Position numbers and translations under genes: made by a program. Below, piece after piece: positions 28,398 to 37,849 of a stretch of DNA of 64,000 nucleotides (the stretch's first letter is position 1; the number at the start of each line of letters is the position of its first letter). This DNA is from Thalassotalea marina. GTDB taxonomy: Bacteria > Pseudomonadota > Gammaproteobacteria > Enterobacterales > Alteromonadaceae. The stretch covers positions 1-64,000 of the forward strand of contig NZ_BNCK01000004.1 of assembly GCF_014656435.1 (NCBI RefSeq). Direction: 5' to 3'. Under the pieces are notes generated by a model. It did no database searches. It was given only the letters and a program-made list of their open reading frames with translations, and had not been told where the DNA came from.

Positions 28398-30548
28398 TTA
28401 CAGTAACGGTAATTTAACCGTTACTGTAACACCTTTTGGGTTATGGTGGTTTGCAGCTGAAATAGCACCTTTATGAAACTCGCAAATCAGCCTAGCGATA
28501 TACAAACCTAATCCCAAGTGTGGACGTTTATCTTCAGGGTTATCGTGATAACTATCGCGAATGGAAACCATTGAATCAAACAAACGCTCGTGCATTTCCT
28601 CTGGCAAATAAATTCCATTGTTACTAACGTGCAGAAACAACGTTTGTTGCTTCTTCTCCAATGAAACACTGATGTGTTTATCTTGACTAAATTCCACTGC
28701 ATTGGAAATCACCTTGTCCAATAGCTGTGCTATGTGTTCAGGTGAGCCCTTCAATTTTATGCTTTCGTCACTACAAGCAAACTTTAAAATAAAATCAGGG
28801 TATATTTGTCGGTAGCCTTGCAAACAACCCGATACCACTTTAACCATGTCAAATTCTACTTTGTCTGTACTTTTTAACATTTGCTCTAAACGAGTCGCTT
28901 CTGACATATTGGTTAAAATTAAATTTAATCGATGTAAACCACTTTGCGCGCGCTCAACTGTGGTGGTGGTAGATTCAGGCAATGGTTGTAAAGATAGGTT
29001 TTCTAACGATGTTCTTACAACAGCAATAGGCGTTCTAAGTTCGTGAGATAATCGTGAAGACATATTTTCTAAATAATGGTTGTACTGACTTAACCGACTA
29101 ACAGCAGTAGAAAAGCTTCGTGATAAATCGCCAATTTCGTCGTTAGTTGTTGACGCTGGCATCAGTTCATTAATTCTGCCGTGTTCGTCAATAGCGTGTT
29201 CTGCTTGGTTTCGCAGTGTTCGAATACGAGTAGAGATACGGCTGGCGAAGAAGAAAAACGCTAATATACCAAACAACATAATGGCAAGTATGCTGGTAAA
29301 CAGTTTCTCTAATGCTTGGTTACGCACAGTGCGAATACCATTATTAGTCTCTTCTACGATCACGGCACCTTTAACTTGGTTGTCGATGTAAATCGGGTAG
29401 GCTGCGGTCAATATGACGGCTTTATTGTCAGAGGTTAGTCGCCATTGTGACATGGGATTTCCAGCCAACGCTGATTCAATATGTGCGCCTGTTAAATTTT
29501 GTGCATCGTATAAATGATCAACAAAGTCTTTAGGTGGCTGTGTTAGTAAGTTATCAAACAGCGGTTTTAACCATTTTTTAAGTTGGCTATGCCAAGTGTT
29601 TTCTTCTTGTTTAAGGTTTTTATCCCACATGCCATTGGCTTTTTTAATATCTCCTGCGCGTGCTAACATGCGATTGTGTTGATCGACAACCCAAATACTA
29701 GAATTGGTGTAGCTCATGCCTTTAACGATGCGTTCAATTTCAGGTGAAGGGACTAAAATAGTCCCCAAGGTTTCTTGTGTACTAGGATCTGCACTTGCGA
29801 TGGTCGTTAATGTTTCGCCTAGTGGTTGGTCAACATCGTGCACCGCAAAGGCGAGGTTATCGCTAATACGAGACAATGGAATTCTAAATTCAACATTATA
29901 GCCTTGGTTGTTAGCTAGCCATCGTCCTTGAATAAAAGGCGATACTTTTGGTTGCAACGACGCGGTATTTATTTGAAACGCATCTAGCCAACCATCTGCT
30001 TTGTTACTAAGCATAAACCTAAGAAATTCACCATTTGGACTGGTAAAAGCAAGTTCTAAACGGTCATTGTTAACAATGCTTAGTGCATTGGCATCACGAT
30101 AAATTAGTTTGTCATCAACTACACTGATGAAAAAATAAAGGAACTTGTCGTATTTGCCAACTGCGGCGGTAAAGTTTACAGATAAAGAGTCACGATCAGT
30201 GACTATCGAAGGTAATACATTTTGAATGCCGTAATAGTGTGCTTTGGTTAAAAAGTCTGGCCAATCTTGATATTTACCATCAAGATTAATTGGTTGCGAA
30301 AGTTGATAACCGTATAGGTCTTTGCCTTTTTCAACACTGGGTAAAAAACTTGCCTGATTATTAAATAAGTTAGGGCGTTCATGTAATGCCGTCGCTAAGG
30401 CTCTAGCAGTACCAATGATTGTTTGCTCTTGACCAAATCTAAGGTACTTTTCCATTTCCCAAACGTATTGATAGCCGAACCATGGAATGGTGACTAAAAA
30501 GCTCGACAGTAATAGCAGCTTGCTGCGAAGGCCAAATCGAAATGCCAT
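28398..30548 (-). CDS. pdsS: Histidine kinase of the proteobacterial dedicated sortase (Pds) system
   Basis: From ATG 30548, four bases after the stop of the regulator gene, the kinase has about 716 residues. It has a membrane segment (about 8-28), a large periplasmic sensor (about 50-420), a second membrane segment and HAMP region, a phosphoacceptor in SRLSHELRTPIAV (about 499) and a C-terminal ATPase domain with LGLGLYIARLICEFH. The N-terminal segment GLRSKLLLLSSFLVTIPWFGYQY followed by EMEKYLRFGQ is what I recall for the TIGR03785 family, which occurs with marine sortases. Motif reading supports the kinase call; the Pds name is from recall. Confidence 0.85.
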   Translation of the reverse strand: MAFRFGLRSKLLLLSSFLVTIPWFGYQYVWEMEKYLRFGQEQTIIGTARALATALHERPNLFNNQASFLPSVEKGKDLYGYQLSQPINLDGKYQDWPDFLTKAHYYGIQNVLPSIVTDRDSLSVNFTAAVGKYDKFLYFFISVVDDKLIYRDANALSIVNNDRLELAFTSPNGEFLRFMLSNKADGWLDAFQINTASLQPKVSPFIQGRWLANNQGYNVEFRIPLSRISDNLAFAVHDVDQPLGETLTTIASADPSTQETLGTILVPSPEIERIVKGMSYTNSSIWVVDQHNRMLARAGDIKKANGMWDKNLKQEENTWHSQLKKWLKPLFDNLLTQPPKDFVDHLYDAQNLTGAHIESALAGNPMSQWRLTSDNKAVILTAAYPIYIDNQVKGAVIVEETNNGIRTVRNQALEKLFTSILAIMLFGILAFFFFASRISTRIRTLRNQAEHAIDEHGRINELMPASTTNDEIGDLSRSFSTAVSRLSQYNHYLENMSSRLSHELRTPIAVVRTSLENLSLQPLPESTTTTVERAQSGLHRLNLILTNMSEATRLEQMLKSTDKVEFDMVKVVSGCLQGYRQIYPDFILKFACSDESIKLKGSPEHIAQLLDKVISNAVEFSQDKHISVSLEKKQQTLFLHVSNNGIYLPEEMHERLFDSMVSIRDSYHDNPEDKRPHLGLGLYIARLICEFHKGAISAANHHNPKGVTVTVKLPLL

Positions 30549-30552
30549 TGAA

Positions 30553-31272
30553 TTAATTTTCCTGCTGACTCGGATTCCAGCGATATCCCATGCCGTAGAC
30601 AGTTTCAATGCAGTCAAAACTTGGGTCTATTTGGCAAAACTTTTTTCTGATCCTTTTAACATGCGAGGTAATGGTACTGTCATCGACATAGATTTTAGAG
30701 TCTTGCATTAATTGTTGGCGATTTTTTACATGGCCAGGGTTCTTTGCAAGTGCATATACCATCCAAAATTCAGTAATGGTCAGTTCAACCGTTTTTTGTT
30801 GCCAGTTAATGGTCATGCGCTGGCTGTCAATAGCAAGAGGTCCCGCAGACAAAATATGGTCTTCTTGCTGGGGCTTTTTCATGGCATCTTGACGTCTAAA
30901 CAACGCGGCAATTCTAGCGGTTAAGTGAGGCAGGCTAATGTCTTTTGTTAAATAATCATCAGCGCCTATACGTAAACCCGATACTGTATCTACGTCGTTA
31001 TCTCTAGCGGTCAAAAATATGATAGGTAAGGTTGGCGAAAGATTTCTCAGCCACTGACACAAGGTAAAGCCCCCGTCATATTCCTGCTCTAAGCCTATAT
31101 CTAATATCACTAAATGTGGCAAACGAATGTCGAATGCCTGTGTGGCAGAGGCGCGATTGGCGTATGTTTGTACGTGATATCCTTGAGCACGGAGTACTTC
31201 TGCGTAATTTTCTCGGATAGCCGCTTCGTCCTCAACAATGGCAATATGCTTCACCAGTTTATTTTCCATCAT
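30553..31272 (-). CDS. pdsR: Response regulator of the Pds system (OmpR-type)
   Basis: The 239-residue protein has a receiver domain (about 8-125) with the acceptor aspartate D58 in VILDIG, and a winged-helix DNA-binding domain (about 140-235). The segment VDDSTITSHVKRIRKKF contains the recognition helix. It is the partner of the kinase that follows four bases later. It is divergent from pdsO, and the 180-base gap is the likely control point. Two adjacent ATG codons could serve as the start. Confidence 0.85.
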   Translation of the reverse strand: MMENKLVKHIAIVEDEAAIRENYAEVLRAQGYHVQTYANRASATQAFDIRLPHLVILDIGLEQEYDGGFTLCQWLRNLSPTLPIIFLTARDNDVDTVSGLRIGADDYLTKDISLPHLTARIAALFRRQDAMKKPQQEDHILSAGPLAIDSQRMTINWQQKTVELTITEFWMVYALAKNPGHVKNRQQLMQDSKIYVDDSTITSHVKRIRKKFCQIDPSFDCIETVYGMGYRWNPSQQEN

Positions 31273-31452
31273 GTTCTTAATTACTGGGCACTATATACAA
31301 CTTTTTTATGAAATGCGCGAAATTGTGCAAATTGCCATATTGTTGCCACATTTGCTCAGCACATTGCCTTTTTTGTTCCCAAATACTGCCAGATTAACTT
31401 GTTTTAATAAGCTCAACAAAACGAACAAGACACTCCAAACAAGGACAATTTC

Positions 31453-32247
31453 ATGAAACAAGTTAAAAGCACTAAATCAACTACTTTGTTAACAGCTAGC
31501 ATCATCGCTGCCACTTTAGCTACTGCGCCTGTTATCGCCAAAGATTATGCAGATATGACACCAGAAGAAGTTAAAGCTGCACAAAAGAAAAGTGAAAACA
31601 TAGGTTTTGGTACAGGGGCTGTTATAGGCGCCATTGTTGCCGGACCTCTTGGCGCTATCGTGACAAGCGCAGTTGGGGTACTGGTGGGTAACCAACACAG
31701 TGTTAACCAACAAAAGACCAGTTTAGCGGCGAAATTAGTTGAAGAACAAAATAGCTACCAAACAGCATTAGCAACTTACCAACAAAAATTACAGGATGCA
31801 GAGCAAGCTTATCAACAAGAATTGTTAGCTTTGCAACAAACTCAAGATAGCACTTCGCAAATGCAAGCGGAGAACTTATTAATGAGTTTACAGTTTTCAA
31901 CCGGTTCAAGTGAAATTAAGCCACATTACAGTGACCAAATTGACGCTTTAGCCAAAATGCTCGCCATGTCGCCCAAACTGAATATTAACTTATCAGGCTA
32001 TACAGATTTGCAAGGAAGCGAAGAGCTTAACCAAGCACTTTCATTAGCTAGAGTAAATTCAGTGAAAAGCGAACTTATTAACCGTGGGATTGATGCAGAC
32101 AGAATTAATTTGAATGCATACGGTGAAAATGCTCCCGTTGTAGCAAACAACGAACATCAAGCGAGTTTCTATGACCGCCGTGTGGTGATTAAACTCGAGC
32201 AAAACAAAGGTTTTCAATCCAACCAACAAACTGTTAGCAACTACTAG
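31453..32247 (+). CDS. pdsO: Sortase-associated OmpA-like protein PdsO
   Basis: The 264-residue protein has a signal peptide (cleavage about 29), a glycine-zipper segment (about 50-77, GAVIGAIVAGPLGAIV), a coiled-coil part rich in glutamine (about 85-140) and an OmpA C-terminal peptidoglycan-binding domain (about 150-250) with LSGYTDLQG and YGENAPV. This matches PdsO, found only in species with the pdsS/pdsR pair. In other marine bacteria a sortase and its single substrate lie close by; none is seen here. Start at ATG 31453, with AGGA about eight bases upstream. Confidence 0.85.
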   Translation: MKQVKSTKSTTLLTASIIAATLATAPVIAKDYADMTPEEVKAAQKKSENIGFGTGAVIGAIVAGPLGAIVTSAVGVLVGNQHSVNQQKTSLAAKLVEEQNSYQTALATYQQKLQDAEQAYQQELLALQQTQDSTSQMQAENLLMSLQFSTGSSEIKPHYSDQIDALAKMLAMSPKLNINLSGYTDLQGSEELNQALSLARVNSVKSELINRGIDADRINLNAYGENAPVVANNEHQASFYDRRVVIKLEQNKGFQSNQQTVSNY

Positions 32248-32270
32248 TCATAGTAAATAATTTAAAACGC

Positions 32271-32280
32271 AGGAGGTGAT
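32271..32280 (+). promoter_or_regulatory. Orphan strong Shine-Dalgarno sequence
   Basis: AGGAGGTGAT is a near-perfect anti-16S match 24 bases after the pdsO stop, but no start codon or open frame follows at a usable distance. It may be the relic of a deleted downstream gene. Confidence 0.35.
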
Positions 32281-32337
32281 TTATAACAAAAACCAAGCAC
32301 GCGGATACGCGTAAATAAGCCAATTCCTTTCAAGCGC

Positions 32338-32367
32338 GAAACCAGAGCTATGCTCTGGTTTTTTTCG
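32338..32367 (+). terminator. Rho-independent terminator of pdsO
   Basis: AACCAGAGC/GCTCTGGTT with a three-base loop and seven T residues, about 90 bases after the pdsO stop. Confidence 0.9.
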
Positions 32368-32494
32368 TTATTAAAAACGTTAATTTGTTTAGTCTGTGGA
32401 TGTTTAGGTTAAAACTATTTAAGTGATATCAAGGTAGCTAAAATTTTTAAGTCTATACTGGCTATATGGGCTTTAAAATTAAGGATAATTTTCT

Positions 32495-33205
32495 GTGAAA
32501 CGTTGTATGTTTATCGTGTTTGCCATGCTGATTAATCAAGCCGGTGCTGAGCAAGCAACTCAAAGGAATGAAACATTGTTATTCAGTGTGGCAGATGAAG
32601 GGCAAATTATTGCTTGGTACAAGCACTATATTGTTAGAACCTATGAGAAAATTGGCTTTGATGTTGATTTTGAGCTTATTCCAACAGGTAGAGAAGGGGT
32701 GGAAGCTGAAAAAGGGTATGTTGATGGTTTAACCATTAGAGTATCGTTAGCCGAATTGTCATTTCCTCATTTTAAGCGCGTGCCAGTGCCATTATCTCGA
32801 GGCGAGTTATCAATGTATTGCCAACATGGTGTTAAATGTACTCGAGAAGTTTTGATGACGCGTAATGTTACGGTTGGTGTAGTCAGTGGTTCAAACGCAA
32901 GTACCTATTATATGAAAGATAAAGCTGCTCGTTTATACCACGTGAAAAATGGTGAGGTATTAGCGGAGCTACTTCATAAAAAGCGTATTGATTACATCAT
33001 TTCTATTGATAGTCCTGATTTTGGAAATTACTCTTTCATTGAGCAAAACACCTATCCAAAGGTAGAGCTACTAAAAATTGAAGCCTATCATTATCTGCAC
33101 CAAAAACATCAAGACTTACTACCCAAAGTAACGCTAGCGTTAGAAGAAGCAATAAAAGAAATAGGCCCTTTACCTATCGAGCAGCTTCGGCAAAATTCAA
33201 ATTAA
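32495..33205 (+). CDS. Periplasmic solute-binding-like protein
   Basis: The 236-residue protein has a signal peptide (cleavage after about 17, NQAGA) and the fold pattern of extracellular solute-binding proteins, family 3: VDFELIPTGREGVEAEKG early and VGVVSGSNASTYYM in the second lobe. No transporter genes adjoin it. Such stand-alone members are abundant in Alteromonadales and of unknown ligand. It ends tail to tail with dinG, sharing four bases. Confidence 0.65.
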   Translation: MKRCMFIVFAMLINQAGAEQATQRNETLLFSVADEGQIIAWYKHYIVRTYEKIGFDVDFELIPTGREGVEAEKGYVDGLTIRVSLAELSFPHFKRVPVPLSRGELSMYCQHGVKCTREVLMTRNVTVGVVSGSNASTYYMKDKAARLYHVKNGEVLAELLHKKRIDYIISIDSPDFGNYSFIEQNTYPKVELLKIEAYHYLHQKHQDLLPKVTLALEEAIKEIGPLPIEQLRQNSN

Positions 33206-35310
33206 CGCACACGTTTATATGGCGGTAATGAATCTAATAATTCTTGCCCATAACGTTTGGTTTTTAAACGTTTATCTAAAATGGTAATTTTGCCAGTATC
33301 TTTTTCATTGCGTAGTAAACGACCTGTAGCTTGCACCAATTTTTTGGATGCTTCCGGCACACTGATCGACATAAAGGGGTTACCACCTTTTGCGGTGATA
33401 TATTCTGCTTGAGCTTCTTCAACAGGGCTGGTAGGCACAGAAAAAGGTAATTTTGTGATCAGCAAATTGGTTAAATACTTACCAGGTAAATCTAAACCCT
33501 CTGAAAAACTTTGAGTACCAAACAACACACTAGCTACGCCGTTATCACAACGTTTTTTATGATTTTCAATTATATGCTGGCGCGATTGTTCACCTTGTAC
33601 CTGAATCGACATCTTGTGTTTTTCGCGCAATGCTTGTGCAACTGTTTCCATTTGCCAATAGGATGAAAATAGCACCAAAGTCGCTTTATCTCGTTTAATA
33701 AGTGCAGGCAATACTTTAATAAGTTCGTCAGTAAAACGTTGGTCACTTGGCTCAAATTGCGCGTCAAATATTTCAAGCTCAGCATTTTCCCGATAATTAA
33801 AAGGGGATGTTACATGTTGGTATTGCGTGCCGTCATTATTGCTTAAGCCAACTTGACGTCGAAAATGATCAAAGGAATTTAATGCCATAATTGTTGCTGA
33901 GCACAAAACCGCACCTTCACATTTTGACCATAAGTTATCTTCTAAAGTGAAACCTACTTCTATAGGTGAAGCTGACAATAAATAATCTTGACGTTTACCT
34001 TGTAATAGCTCCATCCAACGCGCCAGTGGTGCGCCTTTTTCGCTATCTGTTTTGTCATACATGGCCCATAAATTATGAAAATTTTCCAAACGTTGGTGTA
34101 AAAAACCATATTCGGCCAGCACAGGCTCTGCTAAATAATTAGCCACTTCACCGTCTTTAACGGCTTCCATCAGCAGCATATATAGCTTATTGCCGTGGTT
34201 TAAACACTTTTTACTTAATTCAGTTAAATCTTCAGCAGGAAATTTTATTTCCTTAGGCAGTACTCCATGTTCAAAACGAAAAATAGCACTGTCGTCATTT
34301 TTTTTACCAAATGAAGCGTTGTCAGGCGCTTTAAAATATACGTTTTTATTTGCTTCGATAAAGCCTAAAACTTTGTTTAAATCTGTGATCAAGTCAGTGG
34401 CATCATCGGCAAGTTTTAACGCAGGTGATATCGCACTATTGGACTTAATGAGCTTAGACATTTTATCACCAACAGCTTTTAGCGTTTCTAGCCATTCTAG
34501 TGCGCCTTTCACTGTTACTGCGGCACTCGCGTGGTCACGCGTTACTTTTGGAAGGTGATGTGCTTCATCAATTACGTAGAAAGTATCATCTGGTTCGGGC
34601 AATATTTTACCACCGCCCATTTCCAAATCGGCCAATAACAAACTGTGGTTGATTACCAACACATCAGCTTTGTCCATGGTTTCTCTAGCTTTATGAAAAG
34701 GGCAATGCGTATGATCGGCTAAATGCTTTAAACAGCTGTGTTTATCCGATTGAATCATTTGCCAAATATGATTGGGAATGGGGTCAGCCCAAGAGTCTCT
34801 ATCGCCTTGCCAACGGTTTTCTTTTAACGCTTCATGCAGGTGCTTTAATAATTTTAAATCATAATCACTTGGTTTTTCGGCAAAAGTAAAACCTGCCTGT
34901 GGAGTATCTTGTGCGTTTACCGCTGTCGCTAGCTTATAGGCACAAACATATCGCTGACGACCTTTTACTAAGGTAAATTCAAAATTAAGGCCACTGTACT
35001 TTTTTAAAAAAGGTAAGTCTTTGTCGACCAATTGTTCTTGTAATGCAACTGTTGCCGTTGAAATACACACTTTCTTTTGTTTGGCGACAGCCAATGGAAT
35101 GGTGCCTAGTGAATAGGCTAATGATTTACCCGTGCCAGTGCCTGCTTCAATAGCAATGATTTTACGCGTTTTGTCATAATCACCGGCCAAGGTTTTCGCT
35201 ATTTCGGCAATTAAAAACGTTTGCTGTTTACGGGGATTAAAGTTTTCTAGGTTTTCGCCAATAGCACGGTAAGCGGTGCGAATAGCTTGTTTTAGTTTTT
35301 CAGAAAGCAT
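33202..35310 (-). CDS. dinG: ATP-dependent DNA helicase DinG
   Basis: ATG 35310 (MLSEKLKQ) is preferred because it aligns with E. coli DinG; GTG 35340 would add ten residues. The enzyme of about 702 residues has Walker A EAGTGTGKS, iron-sulfur cysteines in RYVCAYK and SCLKHLADHTHCPFH, the DEAH box VIDEAHHLP and the C-terminal motif ATGRLLRNEKD. It unwinds R-loops and forked DNA during damage responses. A LexA-like box lies 50 bases upstream, shared with polB. Confidence 0.93.
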   Translation of the reverse strand: MLSEKLKQAIRTAYRAIGENLENFNPRKQQTFLIAEIAKTLAGDYDKTRKIIAIEAGTGTGKSLAYSLGTIPLAVAKQKKVCISTATVALQEQLVDKDLPFLKKYSGLNFEFTLVKGRQRYVCAYKLATAVNAQDTPQAGFTFAEKPSDYDLKLLKHLHEALKENRWQGDRDSWADPIPNHIWQMIQSDKHSCLKHLADHTHCPFHKARETMDKADVLVINHSLLLADLEMGGGKILPEPDDTFYVIDEAHHLPKVTRDHASAAVTVKGALEWLETLKAVGDKMSKLIKSNSAISPALKLADDATDLITDLNKVLGFIEANKNVYFKAPDNASFGKKNDDSAIFRFEHGVLPKEIKFPAEDLTELSKKCLNHGNKLYMLLMEAVKDGEVANYLAEPVLAEYGFLHQRLENFHNLWAMYDKTDSEKGAPLARWMELLQGKRQDYLLSASPIEVGFTLEDNLWSKCEGAVLCSATIMALNSFDHFRRQVGLSNNDGTQYQHVTSPFNYRENAELEIFDAQFEPSDQRFTDELIKVLPALIKRDKATLVLFSSYWQMETVAQALREKHKMSIQVQGEQSRQHIIENHKKRCDNGVASVLFGTQSFSEGLDLPGKYLTNLLITKLPFSVPTSPVEEAQAEYITAKGGNPFMSISVPEASKKLVQATGRLLRNEKDTGKITILDKRLKTKRYGQELLDSLPPYKRVR

Positions 35311-35359
35311 GGGCAAGGCTAATTGGCGGTTTCTAATCACCGCTTTTTCTTTTACAATG

Positions 35360-35375
35360 CTGTATATATTACCAG
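35360..35375. promoter_or_regulatory. LexA (SOS) box shared by dinG and polB
   Basis: CTGTATATATTACCAG matches CTGT-N8-ACAG with one mismatch and lies in the 115-base gap between the divergent dinG and polB genes. Both genes belong to the LexA regulon in E. coli, where they are unlinked. Confidence 0.75.
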
Positions 35376-35425
35376 TTTGTATTGGTTTTTGTTATTTATT
35401 TTTTAATGAGGTTAAGTAAATAGTC

Positions 35426-37849
35426 GTGCATAGCATTACCGGGTTTATATTAACGCGCCAAGCCATTGATACCAGAAAAGGTATTGTGCTGCATTATTGG
35501 TTGAAAACCCCTGACGGTGCCAAACAAATCACAGTGTACGACGAAAAGGCGGTGTTTTTTGTTGAGTCTAATGACAGTGAGCAGGCGATAGCCCTGATAG
35601 AAAATGAAGGTATACGTCTGGCTAAAGTCAATGCGCTTAACTTAAAAACCTTCGCTCAACAGCCTGTTACAGCGCTTTATTTTGATTTATTGCGTGATTA
35701 TTATCGAGCTCGTGAGTGTTTAAAAGATCATAAAATTAAATGCTACGAAGATGATTTTCGACCTGAAGATCGTTTTTTAATGGAACGCTTTGTCACGGCA
35801 AGTGCTGAATTTAGTATTGAATACGTGATAGACGAAGATGCAATTCATCCACATTATGTCGCGAAGAAGTGCCGCAGTGTTGACAAAGATGTTCACCAGG
35901 TTTCCTTGTCTATGGTGTCATTGGATCTTGAATGTTCACTGCAAGGAGAGCTGTTTTCTGTTGGCTTATATTCACATGAACTTAAAGGGCAACAGGTCAA
36001 AACTGTCTTTATGATAGGTGATGAAAGTGTCACTAGCTCTGAAAAATTAAAACAAGACGAAATAGATATTACCCTTGAACAAGTGATTTGGTGTCGCGAT
36101 GAAAAACACTTGTTACATTCTTTAATTGATTGGCTCAATGTCTACGATCCCGATGTCATCATCGGGTGGAATGTGGTGCAGTTTGACTTTAATTTATTGC
36201 AAAAACGCTGTCAGTTACACCATATCGAATTTGTCATTGGTCGAGACAAACGTCCACCAAGGTGGCGTAAACAACGTACCAGTGAACAGCACTTTATTGA
36301 TATTAGTGGTCGTGTGGTAATAGATGGTATTGATGTGTTAAAAACGGCCACTTATAACTTTGATAGCTTTTCATTGGAGAATGTCTCGAGTGAATTATTA
36401 GGGTTACATAAAAAAGTTGATGATGCTGACAATCGAATAAAAGAGATCCTCGATAACTTTACCCATGACAAATTAGCGCTTGCAGCCTATAACCTGCAAG
36501 ATTGTCGCTTAGTCACATTAATTTTTGAAAAAACACAAATGTTAGAGTTTGCCATGTTACGAGCTGAACTCACAGGGCTGAGCCTTGATAGAGTCGGCGG
36601 TTCAGTAGCGGCGTTTACTAATCTTTATTTACCCAAATTACACCGTGCAGGTTATGTCGCTCCAAACTTGGGTGACGGTATGAAAGGCTTAGTATCACCT
36701 GGCGGCTTTGTAATGGAATCAATTCCAGGTTTATACAAAAACGTACTAGTACTGGATTTTAAAAGCCTATATCCCAGTATTATTCGCTCGTTCAATATTG
36801 ATCCAATGGGTATGGTTGAAGGGCTGCGTGATAAAAGTAATGCAATTGAAGGTTTTGATGGTGCTTATTTTTCAAGAGATAAACACTTTCTTCCCGATAT
36901 TATCAACCAGTTGTGGCGTGAACGTGATAAAGCCAAAATAGACAATAATGCTGCATTGTCGCAAGCAATTAAAATTATCATGAATTCTTTTTATGGTGTA
37001 TTAGGCTCTACCGGCTGTCGTTTCTTTGACCCACGTTTATCAGGTTCAATTACGAAAAGGGGGCACGAGTTACTTAATACCACCAAAGATTGGATAGAAG
37101 ATAAGGGTTATCAAGTCATTTATGGTGATACTGACTCTATTTTTGTGCACGTTGGTGATGATTTATCTGAAAAAGAGTGCAACGCTTTAGGTAAAACTCT
37201 GGCTAGCTATATCAATGAAAAATGGCAGCAAACGTTAAAAGCTCGCTTTGCCATAGAAAGTGAATTAGAGCTCGAATTTGAAACCCACTTTTTACAGTTC
37301 TTTATGCCAACCATACGTGGTGCTGATGTTGGAACAAAAAAGCGCTACGCAGGCTTAGTCAATAAAAATGGTCAGCAGCAGCTGGTGTTTAAGGGGCTGG
37401 AAAGTGTCAGAACAGATTGGACACAACTAGCAAAAAACTTTCAACGTGAGCTTTATCAAAAAGTATTTGCACAGCAACCCGTTGAAGAATACATCCAACA
37501 AGTGGTTAAACAAACTCGCAATGGGGAGCTTGACGACCAATTAGTGTACCGCAAACGTATTCGAAGAAAACTAGAGCAATATGTAAAAAACGTGCCTCCA
37601 CACATTAAAGCGGCTCGCTTAGCGGATGAACAAAATAAAAAAGCCGGTAAACCTTTAAAGTTTCAAAACAGAGGTACTGTTGAATACTATTTAACAACGT
37701 CTGGGCCTCAAGCCAAAGGCTATGTCAACGCACCATTAGATTACGATTTATATGTTGAACGTCAGCTTAAATCAGTTGCTGATGCTATCCTACCGTTTAT
37801 CGACACCAACTTTGACAAAATTGTTGATGTGCAGATGCAGTTGTTTTAA
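35426..37849 (+). CDS. polB: DNA polymerase II (family B)
   Basis: The 807-residue protein starts at GTG, with GAGG 16 bases upstream. Exonuclease motifs are visible as SLDLECS (about 168), VIIGWNVVQFDF and YNLQDCRLV. Polymerase motifs are DFKSLYPSIIR, KIIMNSFYGVLGS, YGDTDSIFV and KKRYAGL. It is slightly longer than the 783 residues of E. coli Pol II. It restarts replication at damaged forks and belongs to the SOS response. Its last 60 bases overlap the end of the BCCT gene on the other strand. Confidence 0.95.
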   Translation: MHSITGFILTRQAIDTRKGIVLHYWLKTPDGAKQITVYDEKAVFFVESNDSEQAIALIENEGIRLAKVNALNLKTFAQQPVTALYFDLLRDYYRARECLKDHKIKCYEDDFRPEDRFLMERFVTASAEFSIEYVIDEDAIHPHYVAKKCRSVDKDVHQVSLSMVSLDLECSLQGELFSVGLYSHELKGQQVKTVFMIGDESVTSSEKLKQDEIDITLEQVIWCRDEKHLLHSLIDWLNVYDPDVIIGWNVVQFDFNLLQKRCQLHHIEFVIGRDKRPPRWRKQRTSEQHFIDISGRVVIDGIDVLKTATYNFDSFSLENVSSELLGLHKKVDDADNRIKEILDNFTHDKLALAAYNLQDCRLVTLIFEKTQMLEFAMLRAELTGLSLDRVGGSVAAFTNLYLPKLHRAGYVAPNLGDGMKGLVSPGGFVMESIPGLYKNVLVLDFKSLYPSIIRSFNIDPMGMVEGLRDKSNAIEGFDGAYFSRDKHFLPDIINQLWRERDKAKIDNNAALSQAIKIIMNSFYGVLGSTGCRFFDPRLSGSITKRGHELLNTTKDWIEDKGYQVIYGDTDSIFVHVGDDLSEKECNALGKTLASYINEKWQQTLKARFAIESELELEFETHFLQFFMPTIRGADVGTKKRYAGLVNKNGQQQLVFKGLESVRTDWTQLAKNFQRELYQKVFAQQPVEEYIQQVVKQTRNGELDDQLVYRKRIRRKLEQYVKNVPPHIKAARLADEQNKKAGKPLKFQNRGTVEYYLTTSGPQAKGYVNAPLDYDLYVERQLKSVADAILPFIDTNFDKIVDVQMQLF

